This document shows, piece after piece, positions 1 to 12,377 of a DNA stretch of 64,000 nt (within the stretch, counting starts at the first letter, position 1; every line of letters starts with the position of its first letter). Made by a program: the position numbers and the translations under genes. This stretch comes from Argopecten irradians (lineage: Eukaryota > Mollusca > Bivalvia > Pectinida > Pectinidae): contig NC_091137.1 of the NCBI RefSeq assembly GCF_041381155.1, positions 12,271,765 through 12,335,764 of the forward strand, given 5' to 3'. The notes beneath the pieces are model-generated. The model was not told the origin of the DNA. It ran no database searches and worked only from the letters and a program-made list of their open reading frames with translations.

Positions 1-1548
1 AATTTTGGTAAGAGAATTTAAAAAACGACGTGAATTGCGCTCACAAAATAATGACGAAACAATCGATACCTACCCACAAGGGAACTAACTCTGTAACATG
101 ACGGAATAAAGAAGGGGAGGGTGAATTTTCATTGTCTTATACTATAAGAGGGAGACTACGGAGTACATTAAAATACACTATAATTTAGATGAGTGCCATA
201 CCATTGTCTAAAGAACCTTAAGTCCTCGTGTTTAGTCTGAATCGTTTTGGTTTTCATATAAATCAAATGTTGACGATACGGTTAATGAAACCCTCGGAAC
301 TAAATTATCAACCTTTTTATCACGTCATCCACTCGGTATCCAGTGACAAAATGAAGGACTCAGTTGGAACTTGGCAATACATTTTGACGTTTAAATTCTT
401 CGAAATGTAGGTTATTGTAGTTACACAAGGACACCATATATTACCACTACCTAAGAATACAACCTCTAACACGTCCATGGACGTATAATATACCATAATA
501 GTCCACTACAAAAAATTAATTTATCTGTTATGTGTTTTTGCAATGCAAATAATAACACCACGAAAATTAATTGTACACAAGATGGAACTGAGATATATTG
601 TATGTTATAGTTTGTTCAATATTGAAACCGTACCCGTATATAAACACGCTGTAAAGAAAAGGAACTTGGTACCTGTATCACAAAAAAGTGGAAAGTTTAC
701 CGTTCGTTACGTATTGCCATTTCCGTGTTATGGTTTAGGAAATGAGCCTAATTACCTAGATTAGGAAACAATGGCGCATACCTTACTGAATGAGCTGTCG
801 ATACATATTACGAGACAATTTCATAATTATGTGGAAATGGAACTATCCGATGGGTCACAAAGTGCAACAAAACCGTACAACTAAACACCTGTTGTGATAC
901 CAACAGCAGGGAGAAACTATCTAACACACCTAGACTTATCTATGTGTTTCTCGGTCCACCTGGGCCCAGTTTCATCTACATGTTAATGTATCGGACCCTG
1001 AAGTTCCATTCGTGTGCACTGGTCTCCTGTAAATTGGATACATATAAAATATCAGTTTACAATATGCTTATCCATAAGCATTAAAATCGAAGAGTATTGA
1101 TTCATTCGTAGAACTTGCTGTCAGATTGACGCAATTATGGATTAACTAAACGGCGTTTGTAAGAAGGAAAAGGGAAGAGAAAAACAAACAGCCAATTTAA
1201 TAATAACATTGCATAATTCGATAACATAATTGACGTATAACATTTCATCAGAATGTAGAAGTTAGTATATTCGTTACATGTACTTGACGTTGGGTCTTTA
1301 CAATTTGCTGTGCCAATTAGAATTTCTAGCATCATTTATCAATCTTAAAGGTGGGCAATTAAACTTCTGTTAATGGCCAAAAAGGACAACTTTTTACCAA
1401 CAAAAATAATGAATTAGAATCAATTAATATTTAAGGGTAGTAATAATTTACACATCTCTTATCATGCAAGAAAAACACTTTGATTTCTGGTTTTATTCTC
1501 CAATACAACAGTACAACCTATCTTTTCCGTCCTCTTTATCGTTGTATG
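1..1548. other. Unassigned AT-rich intergenic stretch
   Basis: I see no coding exon, RNA gene or recognisable repeat here. The short open frames at 228-410, 543-764 and 1135-1335 have no signal peptide, domain or splice context. Confidence 0.5.
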
Positions 1549-1910
1549 TTAAAGATACTCCACCGCTGACAGGGCATAAATGATATTCATCATTTGAACA
1601 ATAATTGGTGTTTAATCGTGTATATATATGTCTAATTAGGACAAAAAATAACATAAAACAATTTATTTTGCTTTTGGTGCATGCGCAATCAGTACTTCAT
1701 TCAACGTAGGATATAGTGCCACGGATTTTTTCGGGATGCAATTAATTATTTTTCATACTTTTCACTTGAATTAAAATTAGAAGCTCAAACTTTTCAATGG
1801 TGGTAATGGTGTAAATTAAGTAACTTTTGTAACTAAAGAAGAATACTTAATTGTCTGCTCCTGTTTTAGATAGTGAAAAATACCATTTGTCAGCGGTGGA
1901 GCATCTCTAA
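1549..1910 (+). mobile_element. MITE family A, copy 1
   Basis: A 362-bp non-coding element bounded by terminal inverted repeats. The left end reads TTAAAGATACTCCACCGCTG and the right end is its reverse complement with about two mismatches, over 23 bp. Two further copies in the window (35307-35667 in the same orientation, 58665-59024 reversed) share the interior, for example TTCGGGATGCAATTAATTA. Inverted ends, small size, absence of an open frame and copy number fit a miniature inverted-repeat transposable element. I could not settle a target-site duplication; the TTAA-like outer bases may belong to it. Confidence 0.75.
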
Positions 1911-2334
1911 CTGTATCTATCTTCATCGCAGACAAAAGTAGTTAGGCAAAAATAAACACGTTTAATGGAACACATGAATGGTTTATATATGTTGTTCTAA
2001 TATAGAAACCTGCAATGAAGATAGTTCCTTCTAAATACGTCCGCGTAGTGTGATTTGTCCCGACCATTGCTCATTCTTGTTGCTCCAATATCGATCCCTA
2101 GTAACACCGTCTCTTATTGGCCAATGGCCGTTAGATCTGACTTAATAGGCGTCCCTTCATTACGACTGCCCAACTTGCTCGGTTTTATTGTAGTTGTATA
2201 GAGAGTTAAAGGGAGACGTGAAGTCATCATATAACGATATATTCCCTCTGATGGCAGACATCCAGACATTTATTGCTAACTACTTTTAATAAGTCTAAAG
2301 GGTTACCAAAAGGAGTCCAATACCCGTTTTTTGT

Positions 2335-2371
2335 CTATAAAACCGAAACTTACTTGGAAGCATTATCAGAC
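2335..2371 (+). promoter_or_regulatory. TATA box and initiator of the cysteine-rich peptide gene
   Basis: TATAAAA lies at 2335-2341. An initiator-like TCAGAC lies at 2366-2371, about 31 bases downstream, which is normal spacing for a TATA promoter. A start near 2368 would leave an 80-base 5' UTR before the ATG at 2448, which sits in a good context (ACAATGA). Inferred from motifs and spacing only. Confidence 0.45.
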
Positions 2372-2447
2372 TGGAGCACTTCGCCAGGTTCTTTACTGGT
2401 TGAAAATATCAGACATCTGCAGAAGAAAAGGACAGAAAGAAGCTACA

Positions 2448-2576
2448 ATGAAGGACGCGGCATTTTCTCTCACCCTAGCCATCATGTTGTTTTTTTGTGT
2501 GTCCGAAGCCTGGCTTACACGTTACAGCAATAGGGCATCAAGCAGAGACTGGAAAGACATTCAGTTGGACGAATTG
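2448..2576 (+). CDS. Exon 1 of the cysteine-rich peptide: signal peptide and spacer
   Basis: This exon gives 43 codons from ATG to the donor GAATTG/GTAAGT, ending exactly on a codon boundary. The strong donor and the N-terminal hydrophobic run (residues 5-18) make it a typical first coding exon of a secreted protein. The open frame runs upstream of this ATG, but the context and the promoter motifs favour 2448 as the start. Confidence 0.7.
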
Positions 2577-5500
2577 GTAAGTGAAGTAGGAATTCAAATT
2601 TCTTTATAACTCATGTAGTTACGTAACTAGCTCAGATTTGTATAAGTAATGCTTTATTTTACAAGAAAACTACAAGACATCAAAGATTAATCCGAATAGC
2701 ATTTATTTAATTCAAATGTTTCTTTTCTGGCATAAAATTAATATGAACTCATAAAACCCACAATTTTCCGTGATATCGCATATCAAGATGGTACAAATGA
2801 CATTTATTCAACAATTACTGAAGAGAACGAAAGATAAATCTTCACGTGCTATTGAGCAACAATAGATCTTTATCCCGCTTTTAACTGCTTTTTAAATCAT
2901 TGTAAAAAGTAAGAAAATCGTTTTTGAAACGGAATTTTGACGGAACTTTTTCTTCTCTTAAACATCAAAAGATACTTAGTCCAGTTTAAACAGTGCCTTG
3001 TTCATCTAAAACACGACATCATAAATGAAACACATTTATCAATAAATTTGAAAAGCTTTATAAGTTGATAAAATAAGTTATAATAAATTTACATCACAAT
3101 GATATTATATCAAGTAAATAGATAGGCGTGAACTAATTAAAATTACTTTATAAGTTCAATTTGCGAAAGCGCATTTTAGAGCAAACCAAATACATGTATG
3201 TACGCCGGCCCATAACCGAACTCATAAGTTTTGCTAATTTAACCTCTCAGTTACATGTAATCAATTCTGTCAGAAAAAGTTAAAGAATGTGAACATTTTT
3301 ATGCATATTAGCGATTAAAAATATATTACATGACTGTTGCTATATGAAACTAGAATCATTTTACTGTTATGTTACATTTGTGTTCACGTCAGCAAAATGG
3401 AAAAAAAATTATTAATTAAAAAAAAGAGAGGAAAAACCCCCAACAGTTTATTACTTTTCATTTTGAGATATATTTTAAATAGAGAATGTCATGCCTTATT
3501 AACAACAGTTAACGTAATATCGCGAATAATCTTACCTTGTTCGTAACAAGCACTTTTATTGGCTTGAAACTACATTGTCAGTCAACAACGTAAAAATGAC
3601 GTCACAATTTATAACGTCGCATTTGATTGGTCGATGCGACAGCGTAGTAATTTCTAAGAGAAAAGAGTCCATCTAAAGATTGACTCAAATATGTTTTATA
3701 TTACAAAAACATGAGTAGTGGTTTATTTAGAGCATTTTTGTGTTATATCTCCATAATGATGATACAAACGTAGTCAAGTTAATACATAAATTTGACAGAT
3801 CAACAAAAGGATGATAAATTGACAAAAGCTTCAACGGAATTTGATATTAAAATAAACTATAAGGAAATCCATACAGAACATGCCATATAACAATTGTAAA
3901 TGATAGAGAAGATGCATTAATGCGCAAATTTTGATTACGCAATAAATATTACATAATGATCAGGTTATAAGAACAGAATGGTTGAATGAAAATTATGGTA
4001 AAAGCGTGCCTTTTATATTACAATGATAATTGGTTTTAATAGAGTATGGCTGTATTTCTTAACCGACAACGTCTGACTTTGGGAAATGAAAAGGGGTTTG
4101 CTATTTTTGAGGCCGATATCATATGATATTTTTACATGTAGTCTTGTCTTTCTAGGTTTTGTTATTTTGTTTGCTCGCCAATATAGATATTTACATAATT
4201 TGATTGTTATACTAAAAAATTAGTAAGCGATATAATAGGAAATGTAACGAAAACGAAAGTATTGAATGATATATCAAAACTTTCATTTTTTTAAATAAAG
4301 CTAATACATGATTTTTATCAACTAAATGTCAAAATGTTTGAGACCATTTTTCTTCAGATTAAAGTTATATGTGCCGTAATTTTCATTCTCACGATTCAAG
4401 AGCAGCTTTTAATACTTTATTCACCACCGAAATATTTAAAATGCATAGGTTTTAATTTTACAATTACGAATAAGAGCTAAAATTATGAGCACGTACGGTC
4501 AGACGATGAAGCCAAGTTGTAGTCTACAATTTCATTTTATATTTTTACAGTGTTATTAGTAATTATAAAATTATTTCTGTAGGTATTGTTCAGTCATAAC
4601 ATTCATATGCCATAGAAACAAGAAGTTTACAGTACATAAATGGCGTGTTGTAACTTATGTTTATAAGGCATCATACATGTTTGTCTGGCCATTTGAATAA
4701 TTTTCATAGCTTTATTCATCAAACCTGATGCTTTTCAATAGATTACAGAAGAAAAAATAAAATAACAAAATTTTCGCCCATGTATGGCTCATATGACTTT
4801 AATAAAATAGTTATCAAACGTATCATAATTGAGTATTTATCATCCGACATATCAACTGATTCTAATAAAGTATTTATCAACCAAGATATCAACGGACCCA
4901 CATAAAGTATTTAGCATTTTGATGTTGGGAATATTTGGAAAGGCTAACTTGTTATCTTGAAATCGGACATCCCGTGAGACGGTTGAATTGTGTTGTTTCT
5001 GGATTCATTTCCATGTATGCTAACCTCTTATATTATAAGACGCCTATTTCAGTGGATATGACTAGTCAATAGTGCTGTTGAAAAGTACGTTGTATATTAG
5101 GCACGGACGGTCACTATATCAAACGGTAATATATCACGAAGGGTTCTCTTACACAGTAAATTGTCTTGGCCCTAGGGGTTCCAACTTATAGCCATATAGA
5201 CAGGATTTTGTATATATTCGATTTTCACGTTCTACTTAAAGATCCCTGGTCATTTGTATAATTCTATCCATAATCACGACTAAACGGCTATTCGAAGGCA
5301 AATAAAAATGTATTGATTTTTGTAACCAAAAATAGTCTTGACGCCGACATTCTTAGAATCATTGAAAATGAAAAGTGATATAAAGTAATATCGGGATTGT
5401 TCAGGACAAACAATTCAATATTAAACTTATCGAACAGGCCAGATCGGTAATGAATCCTTCATACCGCCAATTACCAGTCTATGCTGCGCGGATATTGGCC

Positions 5501-8500
5501 AATTTGTAACGTTTATGAATGGTCGTTATGAGAATCGCTTGATCAAGCAGCAACAACGGACCGTTTATGAAGCTAATACACACTGCTTAGTCGTGCTAAG
5601 CCACATTGATTTGTTATTTTTTAAGGAGTCGTGTAAGCCACCCTGTCCCATTTTGCATTTTAGTTTAGTATTTTCTACATGAACACATTTGCCGTACAAA
5701 TAATGATCGTGTTATTCTAATGTCCCTCTTTATTTTCGGAGTTTTTGATAAGAACATATAATGACCGTCGAAGTGCGATGAGCAGCAATTTTCTTCCTCC
5801 ATGAGTAACAAGGCATGTCACATGCCCTACGCATTATCTGTCTTTTCCTTTTGGACACAATTATTTACTTGGCCGATTTATAATACAGTCTGTCGTGTCA
5901 TTCTTCTCTAACTTCACCGAGTCGTGAAACCTTGCTATGGTTACCTTACAGAATGCAGGGCTCCAGCCTCGTCGTCAAGGCCGGGGCTTTTTGGAATTGC
6001 TTCCTTTACAAGAGCAAACAGTTTGATATTGAATGGGACTAAGTTTCCTGGCCAAAGAATGTTCTTGGATACCGATACAGGAACTACTATTAATCTTCAG
6101 GAGGGCCAATCAAACACACGTATAATCTATTTATAGTTGATTGTTTATCTGTCGTTTTTAATGCAGTGGATTGATATAGGTTTGGGTATCATTTTCATAC
6201 AATATTTGCTTTTGTTTGAATTTGTTTGAATTGGCTAATATTTTCAATAGTTGATTTTACTATAAAAAGCATATTTGTTTATAGCTGACAAATATAGAAT
6301 AATAAAGCAAATCCCCTTATGACAAAAAGTCAATTAATTGCTTTTCAATGTGTGATAGTGAAATAATGGAGCGATACGAGTAAAGATTTTATTTCACAAT
6401 TAGCATTAATTTTTAAACATCAATATGATTGTGAATAAATACTATTCAGAACCAGCAGGCAATTAGTTTCTATGTATTTAATGTGATGGAGAGGAATACG
6501 AGGTAATGGCTTTCTTCGTTCTTTGTTAATTACAGTTGTGATTCGAGCCACGTTATGTACTCACTGCGATGCTAATGGGCAATATCAAACATTTCTATTT
6601 AACTATGATGTCCCTTAATGGAAATTTGATGATTATTTTAGATAGTTTGACTTCATAGTGATCATAAAGATATTGAACATATTCCTGTTTGTGCTGTTCC
6701 ACTCAGAATGAGGTGCATTCAAACTCATTACATGTCATAGTATTTTATTTTAAAAGAGTATTTGTATGGAATTTCATAAATATTCCATGCAATGTATGAC
6801 TAGGGTAGACAGGTCACAACTTTGTTTGTTGTATCGGAGTATTTTAGTACTTAAGATAATGTGAAAAATGATTTTAAAAAGTAGTGTTTTTAACCCTGTC
6901 AATGATTTACGGGTGTGGATAATCTACTTTAGGTTTTTGTACAACAAAAGTGTTTTACCAGAGTGGAAATGGTGAATATTTCAGGGAAATCGGGAATAGG
7001 CTAGATCTACATTAGTAACAAAATTCATAATGATGAAAGTGTGTTTGTTTTAGAGTCCGAATCGAATGTAACAGACATTCAAATCTTATTCCATTCGCAT
7101 TTTTAAAAAAGCTTGATACGAAATAAGAAAAGATTTCTTTCGTGATATCTCGTAGAATATTTAGGTTATGGTATCTAAATTGAAAACAAAATAAGTATTG
7201 TATTTATCCCATGAGGCGATTGAGAAAGTTGTATTTTCAGCTGACAAGTAATGGTATGTACAAAACAAACGTTTGACCATGAGCGTATCCCATGAAGCAC
7301 ATTTTTATAATGTTTTATGATAGATACCAGTAATTAAAAATATATGAAACAAACTATAAATAAACATATTTTATATGTCATGTAGTTTCGTTCATCCGAA
7401 AAAGCGTGACGGGGAACGTTATTATTGGGAGTAAATGTGTTTAGAGGACTCAAAGTCACACCAAAATTAGAGCCACCTTATTGTAATTAGTTCATTGTAG
7501 CAATACAAATGAAGCCTTTACGGTTTTAGAACACGTTAAATATAATATTATTTTGCATGTCTATAAAATCCCTTCTTTGGTATAACTGAATAAAGCTAGT
7601 TGACAAAAAGTGCATATGGATCATGACTTACCACACGTCTTACCGCTGACGCATAAATTGTCGAACTGCGAGTAGATTATGTCATAATATACAAAAAAAT
7701 GTTTATTGTGTATTCCTTCACGCAAAAGGATTTTAATTCATAGATAAAAATTCAATTTTGCTTGTAATTAGAATTTTCATTGGCTTAAATATTTACTTGA
7801 TCAGCTCATAAACGTCGCTTTTGATTGGCTGAGACAATGAATCCACATGAATTTGGAACAGAATGATCTTTTATCTGTGTGGATATGTCATTGCTAGTTC
7901 TTATTGCTCACGAAACCGATACCTGATTGGATAATAGTCATCGACTGTAACAACTGTAGCTCCCCCTTATGATGGTTTCAATGGCGTCTTTGACGAGGTT
8001 GTATCTGTTTGTCTTCCCCCTTACGGCCGAATTGTTGATGATAAGTATTGTTGATATGGTATCCTTTCGGGTTGGATAAGTATTGTTGATATGGTATGCT
8101 TTCGGGTTGGATAAGTATTGTTGATATGGTATCCTTTCGGGTTGGATAAGTATTGTTGATATGGTATCCTTTCGGGTTGGATAAGTATTGTTGATATGGT
8201 ATCCTTTCGGGTTGGATAAGTATTGTTGATATGGTATCCTTTCGGGTTGGATAAGTATTGTTGATATGGTATCCTTTCGGGTTGGATAAGTATTGTTGAT
8301 ATGGTATCCTTTCGGGTTGGATAAGTTTCTTGATATGGTATCCTTTCGGGTTGGATAAGTATTGTTGATATGGTATCCTTTCGGGTTGGATAAGTATTGT
8401 TGATATGGTATCCTTTCGGGTTGGATAAGTATTGTTGATATGGTATCCTTTCGGGTTGGATAAGTATTGTTGATATGGTATCCTTTCGGGTTGGATAAGT

Positions 8501-11500
8501 ATTGTTGATATGGTATCCTTTCGGGTTGGATAAGTATTGTTGATATGGTATCCTTTCGGGTTGGATAAGTATTGTTGATATGGTATCCTTTCGGGTTGGA
8601 TAAGTATTGTTGATATGGTATCCTTTCGGGTTGGATAAGTATTGTTGATATGGTATCCTTTCGGGTTGGATAAGTATTGTTGATATGGTATCCTTTCGGG
8701 TTGGATAAGTATTGTTGATATGGTATCCTTTCGGGTTGGATAAGTATTGTTGATATGGTATCCTTTCGGGTTGGATAAGTATTGTTGATATGGTATCCTT
8801 TCGGGTTGGATAAGTATTGTTGATATGGTATCCTTTCGGGTTGGATAAGTATTGTTGATATGGTATCCTTTCGGGTTGGATAAGTATTGTTGATATGGTA
8901 TCCTTTCGGGTTGGATAAGTATTGTTGATATGGTATCCTTTCGGGTTGGTTATTTCTACTTGGGTTTATGGTCTACTGTTGTATATCTTTACCAAAACTG
9001 TCATTAGACATGTAACAAGGAACGTTGTATTTATCAAATGTGAGTAAATCCTGTCTGTCTATTTACTTTCAGTGTAGCAAGACGGGAGAAGATTGCTTAC
9101 AGTCTAATAACTGCTGTTCAGAATCAGACGTCTGCCTGCTTGACAGAAAAACCTCCATTTTGTCTGGTAAGATTTCTGACATGGAATTTACCCCCAACAG
9201 CTTACAATGCGTATTGGGTCTATGAATTGTAACTGTTATGATGTAAGCGTAACATTGTTTTTGAAATCCGTAGGAAAGCATTACAGCTGTTCTGGAAACT
9301 TCTTGAACTTATGTAATGTTTATCTATAAAGAACTTTAGGTTATGGGATATTGATGAAACTGCCGAAAGGCTAGTACAGTTATCAACTCTCACATTATAG
9401 TTATTATTACAATAAGTGAATAAGATCTTAGTGTAGAATTCCCTAAACTATGTTCATCGCTAAACAGTGTACATAACGATAATCATACACCCTACTTTAC
9501 AATGGAGTAGCAAAGTGACCAGTCTAGAGGAAGGTCACTTTTATATATCATTATATATCCTACAAGATTTCGAAAGCTTTCGGGATATAAAGTACATTTG
9601 GGCATGCATCTCATAGGAAACCTATGGATAATAAAGTCGTGAGGTTACAACGTTTGCGATCTTAATTCAAAGTGCATATGATAACCTTCCAGCATCCGAG
9701 AACAGTTCAATATCTTGGTCATGATGTAATGATAGACACACCTAGGTTAATAACTTGATGAATTCATGGAATAGGAGATTGGTTATTTTTATAAATATTC
9801 ATTGACTTCAATATATCATAAGTAAGGCAGTCTGTGGAGGAAATTTAATAAAGGATTTCGCCGCATCGAGCATCGTGTTCGTTCAGAAATTCCATCTATA
9901 CTTATTTACAAGATTTCCGTCAGAGAAACATCTCGCAATCAACAGGAAAGTACTTAATATGGTGAATTATGTATTTGCATATTACAGACTTTTCGGTCCT
10001 TGCGGTAGTTTTTGATTGTGGTTGCGAGAGTAACGTCATATGTTATAGAGAAAATTACAAACTAGTGATAAACTAAAAAATAATTATGTAATTTGAAAAA
10101 ATGGGATAGGTAAAACAAACGAACCCTTGAGAGAGTTTAAAAATCAAGTTATTTCAGTAATAACCGCTCTTGAAACAAGTTTTAGTAATCTTGTGATTGG
10201 GACATAGAGTTACAAGGTTTTAAGGCATTTGAGCTGTACATAGAACATTCAGTGAGAATACTGTCATATACATCTTTGCTATGCGCTCATAAATACTTTT
10301 TATCTCGTAAAAGTAATAATTATCAAAATACATTTGATGATTAACAAAAAGTTAAATGCACTCTGGAAAGAAATAAAATCAGTAAATAGCAAATGGACTT
10401 TCAGGATGATAACCCCTTATCCTAAAAAATGTGGCTATCACTAAGTATAATTAATTAAACCCGCATTTGAAAACAGTTTTTAAAAATACCATTGATATTT
10501 TGATTTGTACTTTTAGGTAGGCGAGTGGGGTATTGCAGAAATGTGAATATGTTTAAATTGTCGGATTTCCCTATTAAATATAAAGGTAAGTAATACACAT
10601 ATATGTTTATACAATGTTTATTTTTATACGTATAGTTGTCGTTCTAGGTATGTAACCTAACACATTGAAGCGATTTGTGTTTTGTTCCCCATTCAAAAAG
10701 AAAACGCATAGATAAATGTAAAAATGAAACAGTGTTTTTCAAATGATATCTATTGTCAGCAGTGAATAGCAACATTTCGTTATTTTTGCTTTATCATTCA
10801 ATATATTGATCGAATCAAGCACTATAATACGCTGATATTTAATCAACATGATTTTGATTTCACTATTGTGATATAATTTAACACCCTTGGTCTGACTTAG
10901 TGATGACAGTTCGTTGGTTCTATTGTAATATGATTTAACACCCGTGGTCTGACTTAGTGATGACAGTTTGTTGGTTCTATTGTAATATGATTTAACACCC
11001 GTGGTCTGACTTAGTGATGACAGTTTGTTGGTTCTATTGTGATATGATTTAACACCCGTGGTCTGACTTAGTGATGACAGTTCGTTGGTTCTATTGCGTC
11101 AAAGTGTAACACCCTTGTCTGACTTAGTGATGACAGTTCGTTGGTTCTATTGTAATATGATTTAACACCCGTGGTCTGACTTAGTGATGACAGTTTGTTG
11201 GTTCTATTGTGATATGATTTAACACCCGTGGTCTGACTTAGTGATGACAGTTCGTTGGTTCTATTGCGTCAAAGTGTAATGCACTGTGTAATGTAACAAT
11301 GAATTACCATTACTACGTTAAAGTACTTTAGAATATCAACAAGGTCTATATAAGCACATATCAATCCCAGTGAAAGTAATAAGTGACATTTTTTAGGAGC
11401 GGAGTGTGACACCAGCGCTGAGTGTGACGACCTGTGCTGTCGGATAATCCCCCGTCATATTTACGGGGTATCTCAGGAGTGCGGTACCAAGGAAGGCTTC

Positions 11501-11512
11501 ATGTGTGTGTGA
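2448..11512 (+). CDS. Secreted cysteine-rich peptide precursor (three exons, 112 aa), family unknown
   Basis: Coding exons are 2448-2576, 9073-9166 and 11397-11512. The junctions are phase 0 then phase 1, and all four splice sites are canonical GT/AG. Residues 1-21 form a signal peptide with a hydrophobic core and a plausible cleavage after Ser-Glu-Ala. Residues 22-43 are a cysteine-free, charged stretch without dibasic sites. Residues 44-112 hold 11 cysteines at 44, 51, 57, 58, 64, 78, 84, 88, 89, 103 and 111. The first six fit a C-x6-C-x5-CC-x5-C-x13-C framework as in inhibitor-cystine-knot peptides; the remainder is a second CC-containing half. It should be exported through the secretory pathway. 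Possible roles are hormone-like ligand, defence or inhibitor peptide, or venom-like peptide, and the sequence does not decide between them. I do not recognise a named family. An extra in-frame exon inside the 6.5-kb first intron cannot be excluded. Confidence 0.72.
2577..9072. other. Intron 1 of the cysteine-rich peptide gene
   Basis: Apart from the 35-bp minisatellite at 8040-8949 I see no coding exon here. A weakly similar pair of segments sits around 3552-3650 and 7776-7850. Both contain ATTGGCTT followed by ACGTCGC and TTTGATTGG, suggesting diverged copies of a dispersed repeat. The first also holds a TGACGTCA palindrome at 3597-3604. The GC-richer patch at 5920-6120 shows no splice-supported frame. 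Confidence 0.4.
8040..8949. repeat. 35-bp minisatellite, about 26 copies
   Basis: Head-to-tail 35-bp units beginning GATAAGTATTGTTGATATGG. The copies are almost identical: one carries a single-base change near 8097 and one near 8321 is shortened by two bases. It ends 123 bases before exon 2 of the cysteine-rich gene. The homogeneity suggests recent expansion or gene-conversion-like turnover. Confidence 0.95.
9073..9166 (+). CDS. Exon 2 of the cysteine-rich peptide: first five cysteines
   Basis: Acceptor TTTACTTTCAG, then 31 full codons plus one base, then donor G/GTAAGA. The first codon is the first mature cysteine, and the spacing C-x6-C-x5-CC-x5-C follows at once. Phase 0 in and phase 1 out match exons 1 and 3. 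Reading through the donor would instead give a cysteine-free tail. Confidence 0.7.
10863..11277. repeat. 57-bp minisatellite, about 7 copies, in intron 2
   Basis: Units of 57 bp contain GTGGTCTGACTTAGTGATGA. A variant unit beginning CTATTGCGTCAAAGTGTAA occurs at 11091 and again near 11262, so part of the array (two normal units plus the variant) appears to have been duplicated as a block. It ends about 120 bases before exon 3 of the cysteine-rich gene. Confidence 0.9.
11397..11512 (+). CDS. Exon 3 of the cysteine-rich peptide: last six cysteines and stop
   Basis: Acceptor CATTTTTTAG, then two bases that complete the junction glycine, then 37 codons and TGA at 11510-11512. Cysteine spacing is C-x5-C-x3-CC-x13-C-x7-C, with one residue after the last cysteine. 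This is the only frame that uses the phase-1 junction and ends in a compact cysteine-rich C-terminus. I found no canonical AATAAA within the first few hundred bases downstream. Confidence 0.7.
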
Positions 11513-12075
11513 GGCAGATCGGGAGGAATATCACCTTTATCTTCACTGTATATGGATACTTTTTTCTCTTTTGGTGGATTGTGCGCTGTTACATATTGGA
11601 CACAAAATTGATTATTTGTGGAATTTAGCTTACTCTGAATTTTATAAAAAAAATCAAAAGAATGTAATTTTATTATTACCTATCTCTAGGATACCAGAAA
11701 TTATTGGATTACTCATACGAACCTTACATGTAGCCATCCCTTTGAGCCACACTCAGTACCATGTACCCTGACCAGTTATCACAGGTGTTTTGTGAATGTC
11801 ATCTACACTTAACTCCTTATCTTTTTTATCAATTATGCTGCTCATTGTTTCATACCTACCTTTATCTTTACACGTAATTACCTACCATTCGTAATTTTCT
11901 TTACATATATTTTCGTCATCGCCTCCTTTTTATCACTTTTCATAATTGGTGGTTATCTTTAGCTACTTTACCAATATATTCGTGGTTTTTAAAATCATGC
12001 GTTCCATCCTATAATCCCCACCTGTAATAACCGATAGTATGATCGTGTGGGGCTTATCTATTGCATTGGTAATGG

Positions 12076-12377
12076 TATATAACATCCGGGAAAGTCAAAG
12101 AACTATTGATATATAACATCCGGGAAAGTCAAAGAACTATTGATATATAACATCCGGAAAGTCAAAGGACTATTGATATATAACATCCGGGAAAGTCAAA
12201 GGACTATTGATATATAACATCCGGGAAAGTCAAAGAACTATTGATATATATCATCCGGGAAAGTCAAAGAACTATTGATATATAACATCCGGAAAAGTCA
12301 AAGAACTATTGATATATTACATCCGGGAAAGTCAAAGAACTATTGATATATAACATCCTGAAAAGTCAAAGAACTAG
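12076..12377. repeat. 34-bp minisatellite, 9 copies
   Basis: Units of 33-34 bp contain ATCCGGGAAAGTCAAAGAAC, with scattered single-base changes (one GGGA shortened to GGA, AAC versus ATC). It lies downstream of the cysteine-rich gene and may fall inside its 3' UTR. Confidence 0.9.

Noticed and set aside
3597-3604. TGACGTCA palindromes (also near 17394, 19317 and 57403) as CRE regulatory sites
   Set aside because: They are scattered, mostly inside or next to repeats, and not placed near either supported promoter.
5924-6136. 70-codon frame in a GC-richer patch, considered as an extra exon of the cysteine-rich gene
   Set aside because: No acceptor/donor pair with phase 0-0 could be found and the frame has only two cysteines without matching spacing.
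8040-8949. CRISPR-like regular repeats (also at 19761 and 40790)
   Set aside because: The units are contiguous with no unique spacers; these are eukaryotic tandem arrays.
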